Positions 25,585-33,750 of a stretch of DNA of 64,000 nt are shown piece by piece. Source of the stretch: Oscillospiraceae bacterium (GTDB taxonomy: Bacteria > Bacillota > Clostridia > Oscillospirales > Ruminococcaceae). The notes under the pieces were generated by a model. That model worked only from the letters and a program-made list of their open reading frames with translations, searched no databases and was not told the DNA's origin. The position numbers and the translations under genes were made by a program. Position 1 is the first letter of the stretch. Every line of letters starts with the position of its first letter. Location: NCBI GenBank assembly GCA_020024285.1, contig JAHHTZ010000004.1, positions 124,001 to 188,000 of the forward strand, read 5' to 3'.

Positions 25585-25726
25585 CTGCGCCGCTGCCGCA
25601 CAGGAGCCTCATACGGTGGGAGAGCTTATGGACCAGATAACAGGCACATTGTTCGCCGCTTTGCAAAATCTCTGCGATCTGCCAGCGGTACTCGTCCACG
25701 AGAGCTTTGAGGATTTTTGCATTTAA
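25585..25726 (-). pseudogene. Relic of an ArsR-family transcriptional regulator
   Basis: Read on the minus strand, the frame gives LNAKILKALVDEYRWQIAEI then LQSGEQCACYLVHKLSHRM and RLLCGSG. This closely follows the ArsR pattern AKIFKALSDETRLRILELLQSGELCAC...LSHHMKLLCDSG, including the ELCVC-like CAC metal box. About ten residues between CACYLV and LSHRM (the recognition-helix approach) are missing, no start codon fits, and the frame breaks soon after. An AAAAGGAG site survives near 25757. It is an inactivated gene or fragment; the upstream and downstream partners are lost. Confidence 0.6.
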
Positions 25727-25786
25727 CCTAATATCCTTTACGAGGACACGCTCCTTTTAGAACACACACACGGGGTCCTACCCCGG

Positions 25787-25975
25787 ATGGGTTCGGATTC
25801 CGATTACGGATTGGATTAGGATTCAGATTAAGATTTGGATTGGATTGGATTCAGGCATACAACTGATTTCAATTGATTGCAATTGATTTCAATTGCATGC
25901 AACTTGATTTCAACTGCTTTCAACCTGTTTGCGGTTGATTGCAGCTTGATTGCAGCATACAACAGCTTCTAACAA
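25787..25975. repeat. Low-complexity GGATT and phased CAATTG tract
   Basis: The left half (about 25787-25853) is built of imperfect GATT/GGATT units every 5-6 bases. The right half has CAATTG at 25870, 25880 and 25890, exactly 10 bp apart, then CAACTTG and CAACTG variants and TTGATTGCAG units. The period equals one DNA helical turn. It has no ribosome binding site or codon structure. Confidence 0.75.
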
Positions 25976-26034
25976 AAATTCCCATGCTGTTTGGGTGCTT
26001 CTTCCCGTTGCGCTTTATAGATATGCTGCACAAA

Positions 26035-26073
26035 AAATCTGCCTCCCCCGCATTGGGAGAGGCAGATTATTTT
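26035..26073 (-). terminator. Terminator of rqcP
   Basis: Stem AATCTGCCTCCC/GGGAGAGGCAGATT (one bulge) with a T run on the minus strand, 10 bp after the rqcP stop. Confidence 0.8.
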
Positions 26074-26082
26074 GGGAAAGTG

Positions 26083-26328
26083 CTATTCCTCGATGACTTT
26101 ATACATCTGGGAGGCGGTGTCCTTGGTGGCGTATTCCGTCACACTCAGCACCTCGACCTCGAGGGGACGGTTTCCCATCTGGATCGAGATTCGGTCGCCC
26201 TCCTTGACGGCAAGCGACGCCCTTGCCGCCTTGCCGTTGACGAAGATGCGTCCGCCGTCACACGCTTCGTTGGCAACGGTGCGGCGCTTGATGAGGCGGC
26301 TTGTTTTGAGGTATTTATCCAGTCGCAT
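26083..26328 (-). CDS. rqcP: S4-domain RNA-binding protein, RqcP/YabO family
   Basis: An 81-residue S4-domain protein starting MRLDKYLKTSRLIKRRTVANE, homologous to Bacillus YabO (RqcP) and related to Hsp15. RqcP binds the 50S subunit-peptidyl-tRNA complex and helps RqcH add alanine tails during rescue of stalled ribosomes. The S4 fold covers about residues 1-60 (GRIFVNGKAA). The ATG at 26328 follows AGGAGG; an extended frame upstream is not supported. It is next to hup and mazG, as in the Bacillus yabM-yabN-yabO region. Confidence 0.92.
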   Translation of the reverse strand: MRLDKYLKTSRLIKRRTVANEACDGGRIFVNGKAARASLAVKEGDRISIQMGNRPLEVEVLSVTEYATKDTASQMYKVIEE

Positions 26329-26370
26329 AGATTCGTTCCTCCTTTTGAGGTTTTGTGTTATATTGTGATA

Positions 26371-26423
26371 TAAAAAAACCAAGCAGGCGGCTTTCCGGGG
26401 AAAAAGCGCACCCTGCTTGGCAG
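26371..26423 (-). terminator. Terminator of hup
   Basis: Stem CCAAGCAGG/CCTGCTTGG with a structured GC-rich loop and seven T on the minus-strand side. It separates hup from rqcP. Confidence 0.8.
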
Positions 26424-26433
26424 ATTGATCCGA

Positions 26434-26709
26434 CTATTTGGAAACTTCTTCTTTCAAAGCCTTGCCTGCTTTGAATACCGGGAGCTTGGATTCCGGGATC
26501 ATGATTTTTTCTTTGGTGCGTGGGTTGATGCCGTCGCGTGCTGCGCGGGTCTTTACTTCAAAAGTACCAAAACCAACCAGAGCAACCTTATCTCCGGAAG
26601 CCAGTGCTTCGGTGATGGCATCCATCACTGCGCTTACTGCTTTTTCACTGTCTTTTTTGGATAATTCTGTTTTCTGTGCTACTGCACTAATCAATTCTGC
26701 TTTTGTCAT
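26434..26709 (-). CDS. hup: DNA-binding protein HU
   Basis: A 91-residue HU-type histone-like protein that bends and compacts DNA as a dimer. The N-terminal helices (MTKAELISAVAQKTELSKKD), the GDKVALVGFGTFEVKTRAAR segment and the DNA-binding arm motif GINPRTKEKIMIPESKLPVFKAGK are all canonical. The ATG at 26709 has GGAGG eight bases upstream. It lies between mazG and rqcP, a conserved clostridial arrangement. Confidence 0.97.
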   Translation of the reverse strand: MTKAELISAVAQKTELSKKDSEKAVSAVMDAITEALASGDKVALVGFGTFEVKTRAARDGINPRTKEKIMIPESKLPVFKAGKALKEEVSK

Positions 26710-26790
26710 CTTGGTATCCTCCATTTTATCGTTCATTTCTAAATACGGCTGTGGGGAATTTTACATCGGGAAACAGGTGGGTATGATCTC

Positions 26791-27597
26791 TTACGGTTGT
26801 GTAAGCTCCTTGGCTTCGTTCCAAAGCTCCTGCAGCTGTGAGATCTTATCCGGGTCCATGCAGATACCGCGCTGCTGCGCCAGCTTTTCCACCACCTCAA
26901 AGCGGCGGATAAATTTTTCGGTTGCGCGCGTGAGGCACAGCTCCGGCTCCAGCGAGAGCTTGCGCGCCACATTTACAACGGAAAACAGCACATCGCCCAG
27001 CTCTTCGGCACAGGCGGCATCGTTGTTTTGGTCCATTGCCTCCTGCAGCTCGTCCAGCTCGCTCTCCAAATCGTCCATTGCCCAGAACACGTCGGGATAC
27101 TCAAACCCGGATTTTCCGGCGCGTTTTTGCACCTTCTGCGCGCGCATCAATGCGGGCAGCGTTTTGGGCACACTTTTTACCGCGTCGGTCTGGGTGGTTT
27201 GCCCTTTTGATTCCTGCTTGATCTTCTCCCAGTTTTCGAGCACCTCGTCGGGAGTATCGGCACAGGCATCGGCAAACACATGCGGATGCCTTTGGAGCAG
27301 CTTGCGGCAGATTCCGTCGCACACCTCTTCAAAGCCGAAGTGTCCTTGCTCTTCCTCGATGCGGCAGTGGAACACCACCTGCAGCAAAACGTCCCCCAGC
27401 TCCTCTTTGAGAAGCTCCGTATCTTTGAGGTCGATGGCTTCGACGGCTTCATAGGTTTCCTCTATAAAATTTTGTCGGATGGAGTCATGGGTCTGCACCT
27501 GATCCCAGGGACACCCCTGCGGACTGCGAAGATGCTGCATGATTGACAGAAGGTCTTCCATCCCATATTTGTCCTTTTTGGGATACAGAATACTCAT
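26791..27597 (-). CDS. mazG: Nucleoside triphosphate pyrophosphohydrolase MazG
   Basis: A 268-residue house-cleaning enzyme that hydrolyses (deoxy)nucleoside triphosphates to monophosphates and pyrophosphate. It carries two MazG domains. Domain 1 has LRSPQGCPWDQVQTHDSIRQN and the EExxE-x-D metal motif in IEETYEAVEAID and KEELGDVLLQVV. Domain 2 repeats it in ESELDELQEAM and AEELGDVLFSVVN. There is no N-terminal methylase domain, unlike Bacillus YabN, so this is the short form. It is 46 bp downstream of the flippase gene and probably in the same transcript. Confidence 0.95.
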   Translation of the reverse strand: MSILYPKKDKYGMEDLLSIMQHLRSPQGCPWDQVQTHDSIRQNFIEETYEAVEAIDLKDTELLKEELGDVLLQVVFHCRIEEEQGHFGFEEVCDGICRKLLQRHPHVFADACADTPDEVLENWEKIKQESKGQTTQTDAVKSVPKTLPALMRAQKVQKRAGKSGFEYPDVFWAMDDLESELDELQEAMDQNNDAACAEELGDVLFSVVNVARKLSLEPELCLTRATEKFIRRFEVVEKLAQQRGICMDPDKISQLQELWNEAKELTQP

Positions 27598-27643
27598 TTA
27601 ACATTCCTCCCTTTATCCGATGCTTTTATAAGCATTATCTATA

Positions 27644-29383
27644 TTACCCCATCAAAGAGCATTTTTCAAGTATTTTTACCACTTTTTCGCCTTTTGGAAG
27701 CATCAGGATATCCTCTTTTTTGACAGCTCCCAGCAAAATCACGCTGATTGCATACGCGGCGCCCCCGATGCAGATGGCGGGCAGCACCATCAGCGGTGTA
27801 TCCCAGCGCATGCTCAAAAGGTCGTAGGCAAATACCGCTGTCATGGCGCACACCGTCCCGCCGATGGCAGGCTTCCAGAGGATGGCAAAAAGCCGCACGG
27901 GGACGTGCGTGGTCTGACGGATGGCATACATACTCAGCACGCAGATGACAAGGTAGGAGATGAGCGTGCTGTACGGCACGGCATGGAGATTCACAGACGG
28001 GATGCCCACCAGCACGAAGTTGAGGATGAGCTTCACGATGCCCCCCACCACCACAAGGCGCACAGGGACGCTCACGCGCCCCACCGCCTGCAAAAGGCTG
28101 TTGAGCGTAAGGGTGAGGGAGGTGAAGATGGACGCCAGCCCCAGGACGCTCAGGATGGGCGCTGCGATGGCAATGCCCATCGGCTTATTGTGGAAAAACA
28201 GCTCGCTGATGGGGCGCGCAAGCACCATGATCCCGATGCCCGCAGGCACACAGAACAGCGTCGTGATGCGCAGCACCATGTTGACGGAGTGGCTCACCTC
28301 GCGATAGCTGCGCTTTGCCCACGCGTTGGAAACAAGCGGCAGCGCGCTCACGCCAAAGCCTGTGCTCACCGCCGGGATGATGTTGGAGATGGTGACGGCG
28401 ATGCTCGTGTAGGCGCCGTAGAGGTGCGCCGGGATGAGAGAATCCGCCATATCCTTCGGGATTGCGGTGCCGTACAGCGCGCGCACCGTGTCGGGGGCGG
28501 AATCCACAACGCGGGTGAGCTGCCCCATCACGGTCATCATGTCGATGATGGAGGTCATATTGAGCGCAAGGGAGCCAAGGCAGATGGGGACAGCAAGGCG
28601 GATGAGATAGTGCAGGATGTCGCGGCTCTCGCGCGGCGGCACGGAGGCTGCGAGGTGGTGGCGGTTGATGCCGTCCCCGACAAAGCGGTGGCGCAGCGCA
28701 AGGTAGAGAAAGCCTGCCGCCGTGCTCATCATCACGCCCAAAAGTGCCGCCCCCGCGCCGATCTGCTGGATGGCAAGCTCTGCGGCTGCGGGGTCATACG
28801 CCCTGCCCAGCACCGTGCCGCTCTGGGCATATTCGGTCTGGGTGATTTTGAGGGCGGCTGCCGTGAAGCCCACGCCGCACAGGAGCTTCACCACCGCCTC
28901 CATGATCTGCGAAACGGCAGTCGGGTACATATCGCGCAGCCCCTGATAATAGCCGCGGTAGGCGGACATCATGCACAGGAAAAACACCGCCGGAGAAAGG
29001 CACATGATGGAGATTTTTGCACCGGGATTGCGGATAAAGCGCGCAAACACCCCCGCCCCCAAAAACATCATCAGCGTAAAGACGATGCCCGTGATGAGAA
29101 ACAGCCTGCGCGAAAGGCTCAGGACCTTTTTGGTGTCCTTATAGCGCTTTTGCACCGTGTTTTCCGCCACGATCTTCGAGATCGCCACAGGGAAGCCTGC
29201 CGTTGCCAGCGTGGAAAAGAGGGTGAAGAAGTTATAGGCGTTTTCAAAGTAGGACATTGCCACCTCAGAGAGCATATTGGTGATCGGGATCTTAAATAAC
29301 AAACTGACGACCTTCACCACCATTGTGCCCATCATCAAAATGAGCGCGCCCTGCAAAAAGCTCTGCTTTCGTTCTTTTCCCAT
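27644..29383 (-). CDS. MOP-family flippase, SpoVB/YabM-like
   Basis: A 579-residue integral membrane protein with about 14 hydrophobic helices, of the MOP (MviN/MurJ/SpoVB) superfamily. The N-terminus MGKERKQSFLQGALILMMG...KIPITNML and the motif SAYRGYYQGLRDMYPTAVSQIMEA (about 154-177) are typical of the polysaccharide-biosynthesis/SpoVB group, which flips lipid-linked precursors such as lipid II. In Bacillus yabM occupies the same place next to mazG and rqcP, so a YabM-like role in wall or spore-cortex synthesis is likely. The ATG at 29383 follows GGAAGGTG; the frame is open 12 codons further upstream. Confidence 0.9.
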   Translation of the reverse strand: MGKERKQSFLQGALILMMGTMVVKVVSLLFKIPITNMLSEVAMSYFENAYNFFTLFSTLATAGFPVAISKIVAENTVQKRYKDTKKVLSLSRRLFLITGIVFTLMMFLGAGVFARFIRNPGAKISIMCLSPAVFFLCMMSAYRGYYQGLRDMYPTAVSQIMEAVVKLLCGVGFTAAALKITQTEYAQSGTVLGRAYDPAAAELAIQQIGAGAALLGVMMSTAAGFLYLALRHRFVGDGINRHHLAASVPPRESRDILHYLIRLAVPICLGSLALNMTSIIDMMTVMGQLTRVVDSAPDTVRALYGTAIPKDMADSLIPAHLYGAYTSIAVTISNIIPAVSTGFGVSALPLVSNAWAKRSYREVSHSVNMVLRITTLFCVPAGIGIMVLARPISELFFHNKPMGIAIAAPILSVLGLASIFTSLTLTLNSLLQAVGRVSVPVRLVVVGGIVKLILNFVLVGIPSVNLHAVPYSTLISYLVICVLSMYAIRQTTHVPVRLFAILWKPAIGGTVCAMTAVFAYDLLSMRWDTPLMVLPAICIGGAAYAISVILLGAVKKEDILMLPKGEKVVKILEKCSLMG

Positions 29384-29419
29384 TGATTCACCTTCCTCTG
29401 TCACTCTCACAAAAGACAA

Positions 29420-29449
29420 GCCCGAAAAGGGTCCAAACCCTTTTCGGGC
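29420..29449 (-). terminator. Hairpin between zinc-ribbon gene and flippase gene
   Basis: Perfect 13-bp stem GCCCGAAAAGGGT/ACCCTTTTCGGGC, 4-nt loop, followed by TTGTCTTTT on the minus strand. Likely a terminator for the leftward cluster from 38 kb, with a weak T tract. Confidence 0.65.
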
Positions 29450-29531
29450 AATCCCTGCTTCTTCTATTGTATGGAAGCAAAGAAGCGCTTATACCGCCGT
29501 TGTCTGTGCTGTCGCCGCTCTTTTTCAGAAA

Positions 29532-30020
29532 TTATTCCTGCGGCTCTTCGCAGGAGCCGTCCTCGTCACAGGAGGGCATGGTGCAGTCCACATAGCCTGC
29601 GTCCCGCGCTGACGTGCTGTCGCTAAGGCATACAAGCTCCCCGCTCGGCTCCTCCTGCATCGGGTTGATAATCATGCCGCAGCGCGAGCAGAAATGCGCA
29701 TCGGTGGGGCAGGATGCGCCGCAGTTGGGGCATTTGCGCACGCGGTAGATTTCGGTGATGCGCTCCTCAAGGGTGTGCAGCTTATGCAGCAGCGCGTCGA
29801 TGTCGTCCATCTTCGCTTCCACCGCCTCGGAGCAGGCAGAATTCTTCTTTGCTGCGTGGTAGACAATGGAGCCAAGCTCCTGATATGCTTTTGCAATGTC
29901 GGAATTGACGGAAAGGATCTGGAGCTTGAGCTTCGAAGATTCCACCACTTCCTCCGTCTTTTTGCCCATTGCGTTAAAAATGAGCTTTGCTTTATCAAAA
30001 ATCTCGTTGTAGTCGTTCAT
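29532..30020 (-). CDS. Zinc-ribbon protein of unknown function
   Basis: A 162-residue cytoplasmic protein starting MNDYNEIFDKAKLIFNAMGK. The first 100 residues are helical and probably coiled-coil (about 45-100). A double-CxxC zinc ribbon follows: CPNC and CSRC around residues 103-122, of the rubredoxin-like zinc-ribbon type. The C-terminal 40 residues are acidic and disordered, with several extra cysteines. The ATG at 30020 has GGAGG ten bases upstream. It is the last gene of the leftward cluster, 17 bp after the kinase gene. Function unknown. Confidence 0.8.
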   Translation of the reverse strand: MNDYNEIFDKAKLIFNAMGKKTEEVVESSKLKLQILSVNSDIAKAYQELGSIVYHAAKKNSACSEAVEAKMDDIDALLHKLHTLEERITEIYRVRKCPNCGASCPTDAHFCSRCGMIINPMQEEPSGELVCLSDSTSARDAGYVDCTMPSCDEDGSCEEPQE

Positions 30021-30037
30021 ACTCGTTTCTCCTCCTG

Positions 30038-31000
30038 CTATAACGTCGAAGCCCCTTCGGATTCCTCCTTGCGCTCCCCGATAAATTCGCGGATGACGCT
30101 GTCTGCCGGGATGGGGGTGGTATCGGTGATGGTGCGGAATGCGCCCAGCTTGTTCCACAGCCCCTCCAGCACGGCACGCTCACGTGCTTGCATTGCGGAC
30201 GTATCGTTGAGGAACGGTTCGAGGTATCCTCGGAAAATACACGGCTCGTAGTCCATCGTGCTGTCGATCTTAAAGCGCGCATTGTCGCGGAAGGGGTCGA
30301 TGTATTTGCGCTCGCCCTCACAGACCTTTTCCCACATCTCGATGGTCTTGCCCGGAGGGGTGTTGCGCGTTGCCACGTCGCGCACCATGCGGCGCATCAG
30401 GCGCACCTCCTTTGGGGAGAGCAGCTCGTCGGTGCCGCTGACAAACTTGCTGCGCACGCTGACGTAGATTTTTGTGATATGCTCCTGCCCCGTGGTGGGG
30501 GTCAGGCGCGGATTGAGGGCGTGAAGCCCCTCGATGATGATGATGTCGTCCCCTGCTGTGAGGATCTCCTTTTCCTCTGCAAGGCGCGCATGGGTGTGGA
30601 AATCAAACAGCGGGATCGTCGTGCGCCCGGTTTCGATCAGCTCTGTGATGCACTGGTTGATGCGCGCCACATCGAGCGCATCGACCGTTTCGTAGTCGGG
30701 CTTGCCGTCCTCACCGATGGGCGATTCGTCGAGGTAAAAGTGGTCGAGGGAGATCACTCTTGCGTTGCGTCCGCGGGCGATGAAGCGCTTTTTGAGCGTA
30801 TATGCCGTGGTCGTTTTGCCGGAGCTGGACGGACCCGACAGGCAGATGATCTGTAATCCTTCGTTGTCCTCCATGTTGTCCACCACCGCGTCGAGCTGTT
30901 CGCGGTAAAACTGTTCTGCAAAGCTGATGAGTGCAAAGTGATTCTCCATCGCCTGCTGGTTGACGTCATCTCGTTGAATCCGTGTGTAGCGGAATGGCAT
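30038..31000 (-). CDS. Uridine kinase/phosphoribulokinase family protein
   Basis: A 320-residue P-loop kinase of the uridine kinase group. The Walker A motif GPSSSGKT is at 56-63, followed by LDHFYLDESPIGEDGKPDYETVDALD (substrate region), FDFHTHAR, IIIEGLHALNP (Walker B) and a C-terminal region with RRMVRDVATRNTPPGKTIEMW. In clostridia such proteins often carry an N-terminal threonyl-tRNA-synthetase-like domain; here only about 50 extra residues precede the kinase, so it is a short version. It overlaps hemZ by 35 bp. ATG 31000 is preferred for its GAGGAAG site; ATG 31012 is an alternative. Confidence 0.88.
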   Translation of the reverse strand: MPFRYTRIQRDDVNQQAMENHFALISFAEQFYREQLDAVVDNMEDNEGLQIICLSGPSSSGKTTTAYTLKKRFIARGRNARVISLDHFYLDESPIGEDGKPDYETVDALDVARINQCITELIETGRTTIPLFDFHTHARLAEEKEILTAGDDIIIIEGLHALNPRLTPTTGQEHITKIYVSVRSKFVSGTDELLSPKEVRLMRRMVRDVATRNTPPGKTIEMWEKVCEGERKYIDPFRDNARFKIDSTMDYEPCIFRGYLEPFLNDTSAMQARERAVLEGLWNKLGAFRTITDTTPIPADSVIREFIGERKEESEGASTL

Positions 31001-32477
31001 GATCTTCCTCATAAAAGCGTTTCACCCTTTCTTTTCGGTTGAGTATCTCGTCAAAGCGGCTGACATACTCGAATGGATACTTATAGTTTGCCACACGGCT
31101 GAGATCGCCGGTGGTGCGGTGGATGAGCTTTGTGATGCCTCCGCCGCCGCAGGCGAGGATCGAATGGGTTTCATCCATGATATAGATATTGTATCGGCTC
31201 TCGTATCCGGGCTTAGAGTACCCCACGTTCTCAAGATTCCCGAGCGTGTTGCGCTGCTTGTAGAGATAGTAGGGGTCGTACCCCGATTCAAGGAGCCGGC
31301 GCTGTGCGTAGGTTACCATCGATTCCACCGCGCGCGCATTTTCGAGTGCGGTGGCTTTGTCCTCGCCGTAATCGGCAGAACGCTTGATGGAAAGCGTGTG
31401 GACGGTGATGTTTTCGGGAGCGAGTGCGATGGCGCGCTCGATGGTGCGCTCAAAGCTCTCGACGCTGTCCCCCGGCAGACCTGCGATGAGGTCCATATTG
31501 ATGCAGTCAAAGCCTTCTTCCCGTGCCATCGTGAAAGCATCGATGACCTCCTGCGCGGTGTGGCTTCGTCCGACGCCCTTGAGAACGTCATCGTTGAAGG
31601 TCTGGGGGTTGATGCTGATCCTCGTGATGTCGTGGCGGCGCAGGACGCGCAGCTTCTCACGGTCGATGGTGTCGGGGCGCCCTGCCTCCACCGTGTATTC
31701 CTTGCAGGTGGAAAGGTCGAAGCTGCGCTCCACCGCCGTACAGACGGTGTCGAGCTGCCCGGCACTCAGGGTGGTCGGCGTTCCGCCGCCGAAATATACG
31801 GTCGAGAGCGTGAGTCCCGCTTCCTTCATGATCTGCCCCGTGTGCGCGATCTCCTCACACAGCAGCGGCACATACTGCGGGATCAGCTCCTTGGCGCGGC
31901 GGCTTGCAATCGACTGCGACACAAACGAGCAGTAGTGGCAGCGCGACGGGCAAAACGGGATGGAGATATAAAGGCTGTATTCATTCCAGTTCGTTTCTTT
32001 GAGGATGGGACCCTCATGCGCTGCGGTGCGAAGGGCAAGGTCGATCTTCTGCTCAGTGACGCGAAAGCGCTCTGCAAATTCTTTTGCCGTATCCTCCGGG
32101 GATACTCCGGCATCGAGACGCTTATGAAAGAGCTTCACGGGGCGAACGCCCGTGAGGATGCCCCAGCCCGGTTTAATTCCCGTAATGGGTTCGAGCAGCT
32201 CTGCCATCAGATAAGCGAACATCCGCTCGCATTCTTCTTTTTTATTTTTCACCTGCGGTGAGAGGACGACCTGCCTTTGTGCAGCCGTTCCGTACACATT
32301 GACGCCCACGAAGAGGAACCATTCCTCCCCTTCCTCCTCCAAAACGGTGAGGATATAGTCGCCCTCGTCCATCTTGCTCAGATCGTCGGTGGTGACAATG
32401 GGCTCTCCGGGGAAAAACAGCATGGCGGCACATTCGTTTTCGTATTTCATGCTGTGCCCCCGATTGATAAGAACCAT
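30966..32477 (-). CDS. hemZ: Coproporphyrinogen III dehydrogenase HemZ-type radical SAM protein
   Basis: A 503-residue radical SAM enzyme of the HemN/HemZ group. The [4Fe-4S] motif is CPSRCHYC near residue 175, followed by VYFGGGTPTTL, a HemN-like TVEAGRPD block and SINPQTFND. The N-terminal 170 residues are the HemZ-specific extension (GIKPGWGILTGVRPVKLFHK), which separates it from HemN and HemW. HemZ is described as oxygen-independent coproporphyrinogen oxidase in Bacillus, but in clostridia without a heme pathway its substrate is uncertain, and no other heme gene is visible here. ATG 32477 follows AGGAGG. Its 3' end overlaps the kinase gene. Confidence 0.9.
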   Translation of the reverse strand: MVLINRGHSMKYENECAAMLFFPGEPIVTTDDLSKMDEGDYILTVLEEEGEEWFLFVGVNVYGTAAQRQVVLSPQVKNKKEECERMFAYLMAELLEPITGIKPGWGILTGVRPVKLFHKRLDAGVSPEDTAKEFAERFRVTEQKIDLALRTAAHEGPILKETNWNEYSLYISIPFCPSRCHYCSFVSQSIASRRAKELIPQYVPLLCEEIAHTGQIMKEAGLTLSTVYFGGGTPTTLSAGQLDTVCTAVERSFDLSTCKEYTVEAGRPDTIDREKLRVLRRHDITRISINPQTFNDDVLKGVGRSHTAQEVIDAFTMAREEGFDCINMDLIAGLPGDSVESFERTIERAIALAPENITVHTLSIKRSADYGEDKATALENARAVESMVTYAQRRLLESGYDPYYLYKQRNTLGNLENVGYSKPGYESRYNIYIMDETHSILACGGGGITKLIHRTTGDLSRVANYKYPFEYVSRFDEILNRKERVKRFYEEDHAIPLHTDSTR

Positions 32478-32593
32478 CTGTTTTCCTCCTTTCTTACGGC
32501 TTGCGTGAAAAATCCACGGCGTTATGCTGTAAAGTATGCACAAAAACGGGTGGTTTCACTACAATTTTACCAAAAATATGTGGATAAATCAAT

Positions 32594-33229
32594 TTAGAAA
32601 TTGTGAACAGCCTGTTTCATAAATGGGTTGCCGCGGCGCTCGTCGTCGAGGTTTGATGTCGGGCCGTGACCCGGCAGCACGATGTAGTACCCCTCCAGCG
32701 CGGCAAGGCGCTTGAGCGACTGCATCATCTTGCCTTCGTTGCCGCCGTAGAGGTCGGTGCGTCCCATGCTGCCCTGAAAGAGCGTATCGCCGCAGAAAAG
32801 CATATCCCCCTTGCGGAAGGTGACGCTCCCCTCGGTGTGGCCGGGGGTAGCGATGGTGTAAAACTCCATCTCCCCGCAGGTGACGCAGTCGCCGTCCTGT
32901 ACTAAGATATGCGGCGTAAAGACACTCGGTTCGGAGCCGACAGCATCTGCCATGCTCTTGACGCGGTCTGTGATCATCTCGACATCCTGCGGAGCCATCA
33001 CGACCTTCGTATCGGGATAAAGGCGCAAAAAGCCCTCCACACCGCCGATGTGGTCGCCGTGACCGTGGGTGAGGAAGAGGTGGGTCGGATGCAGACCGTT
33101 TTCCTCAATAAATTCTGCCACCTTCTGTGCCTGACCGCCGCAGTCCACGACGGCGCAGGTTTTGTTGTCATCCCATGTGATATAGCAGTTGGTCCCCAGG
33201 GGTCCAACGTGAAGCACTTCCAAATTCAT
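32594..33229 (-). CDS. MBL-fold metallohydrolase (glyoxalase II-like)
   Basis: A 211-residue metallo-beta-lactamase fold hydrolase. The binuclear zinc motif THGHGDHIGG is near residues 54-63; further ligands are H in ATPGHTEGS (about 130), D in FCGDTLF (about 148) and H in LPGHGPTS (about 190). The size matches the small YcbL/YqgX group of glyoxalase II-like thioesterases. It usually follows relA and dtd in clostridia, as here. The exact substrate is not set by the sequence. Confidence 0.9.
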   Translation of the reverse strand: MNLEVLHVGPLGTNCYITWDDNKTCAVVDCGGQAQKVAEFIEENGLHPTHLFLTHGHGDHIGGVEGFLRLYPDTKVVMAPQDVEMITDRVKSMADAVGSEPSVFTPHILVQDGDCVTCGEMEFYTIATPGHTEGSVTFRKGDMLFCGDTLFQGSMGRTDLYGGNEGKMMQSLKRLAALEGYYIVLPGHGPTSNLDDERRGNPFMKQAVHNF

Positions 33230-33259
33230 CGGCTTTTTCCTCCTGTTGTAAACGGTTTT

Positions 33260-33721
33260 CTATTTTTTAGGCATGATCTCGTCGGTATCGAGCAGGATGG
33301 TCACGGGACCGTCGTTGCAAAGCTCGACCTTCATATCGGCTCCGAAGATGCCGTGCCCCACCTGTCCCACGTCCTTTGCCTTAACCTGCTCCATAAAGTA
33401 TTCGTACAGACGGTTTGCCTGCTCGGGCGCGGCGGCGCGGACAAAAGAAGGACGACGACCATGCCTGCAATCGGCGTATAATGTAAACTGGGACACAATC
33501 AAAATGTCCCCGTGATGATCGAGGAGCGAGCGGTTCATCTTGCCCGCCTCGTCCTCAAAGATGCGCAGATTGACGCATTTTTCCGCGAGGAATTCGGCTT
33601 CCTTTTCGCTGTCCTCGGGTCCCACCCCCAGCAGCACGAGCAGCCCTGCGCCCGTCTTGGAGATGATTTTTCCATCTACTGCAACACTTGCGTGCAAAAC
33701 ACGCTGAATCAATGCTCTCAT
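33260..33721 (-). CDS. dtd: D-aminoacyl-tRNA deacylase
   Basis: A 153-residue proofreading enzyme that frees D-amino acids (and glycine from tRNA-Ala) from tRNA. The two cross-subunit active-site motifs are visible: SQFTLYADCRHGRRPSF (about 78-94, SQxxL type) and NDGPVTI (about 135-141, the Gly-cisPro segment). The N-terminus MRALIQRVLHASVAVDGKII is canonical. The ATG at 33721 lies 30 bp downstream of the rel stop, and the rel-dtd pair is widely conserved in Firmicutes. An upstream open extension in the same frame is within rel and is not real. Confidence 0.95.
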   Translation of the reverse strand: MRALIQRVLHASVAVDGKIISKTGAGLLVLLGVGPEDSEKEAEFLAEKCVNLRIFEDEAGKMNRSLLDHHGDILIVSQFTLYADCRHGRRPSFVRAAAPEQANRLYEYFMEQVKAKDVGQVGHGIFGADMKVELCNDGPVTILLDTDEIMPKK

Positions 33722-33750
33722 ACGTTCTTGTTCCTGCTTTCGTTGTGATG

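Noticed and set aside
25247..25699. 150-codon frame downstream of the ArsR relic
   Set aside because: Only the first part resembles a protein family; the rest is GC-rich, unconserved in pattern and runs into the tandem repeat.
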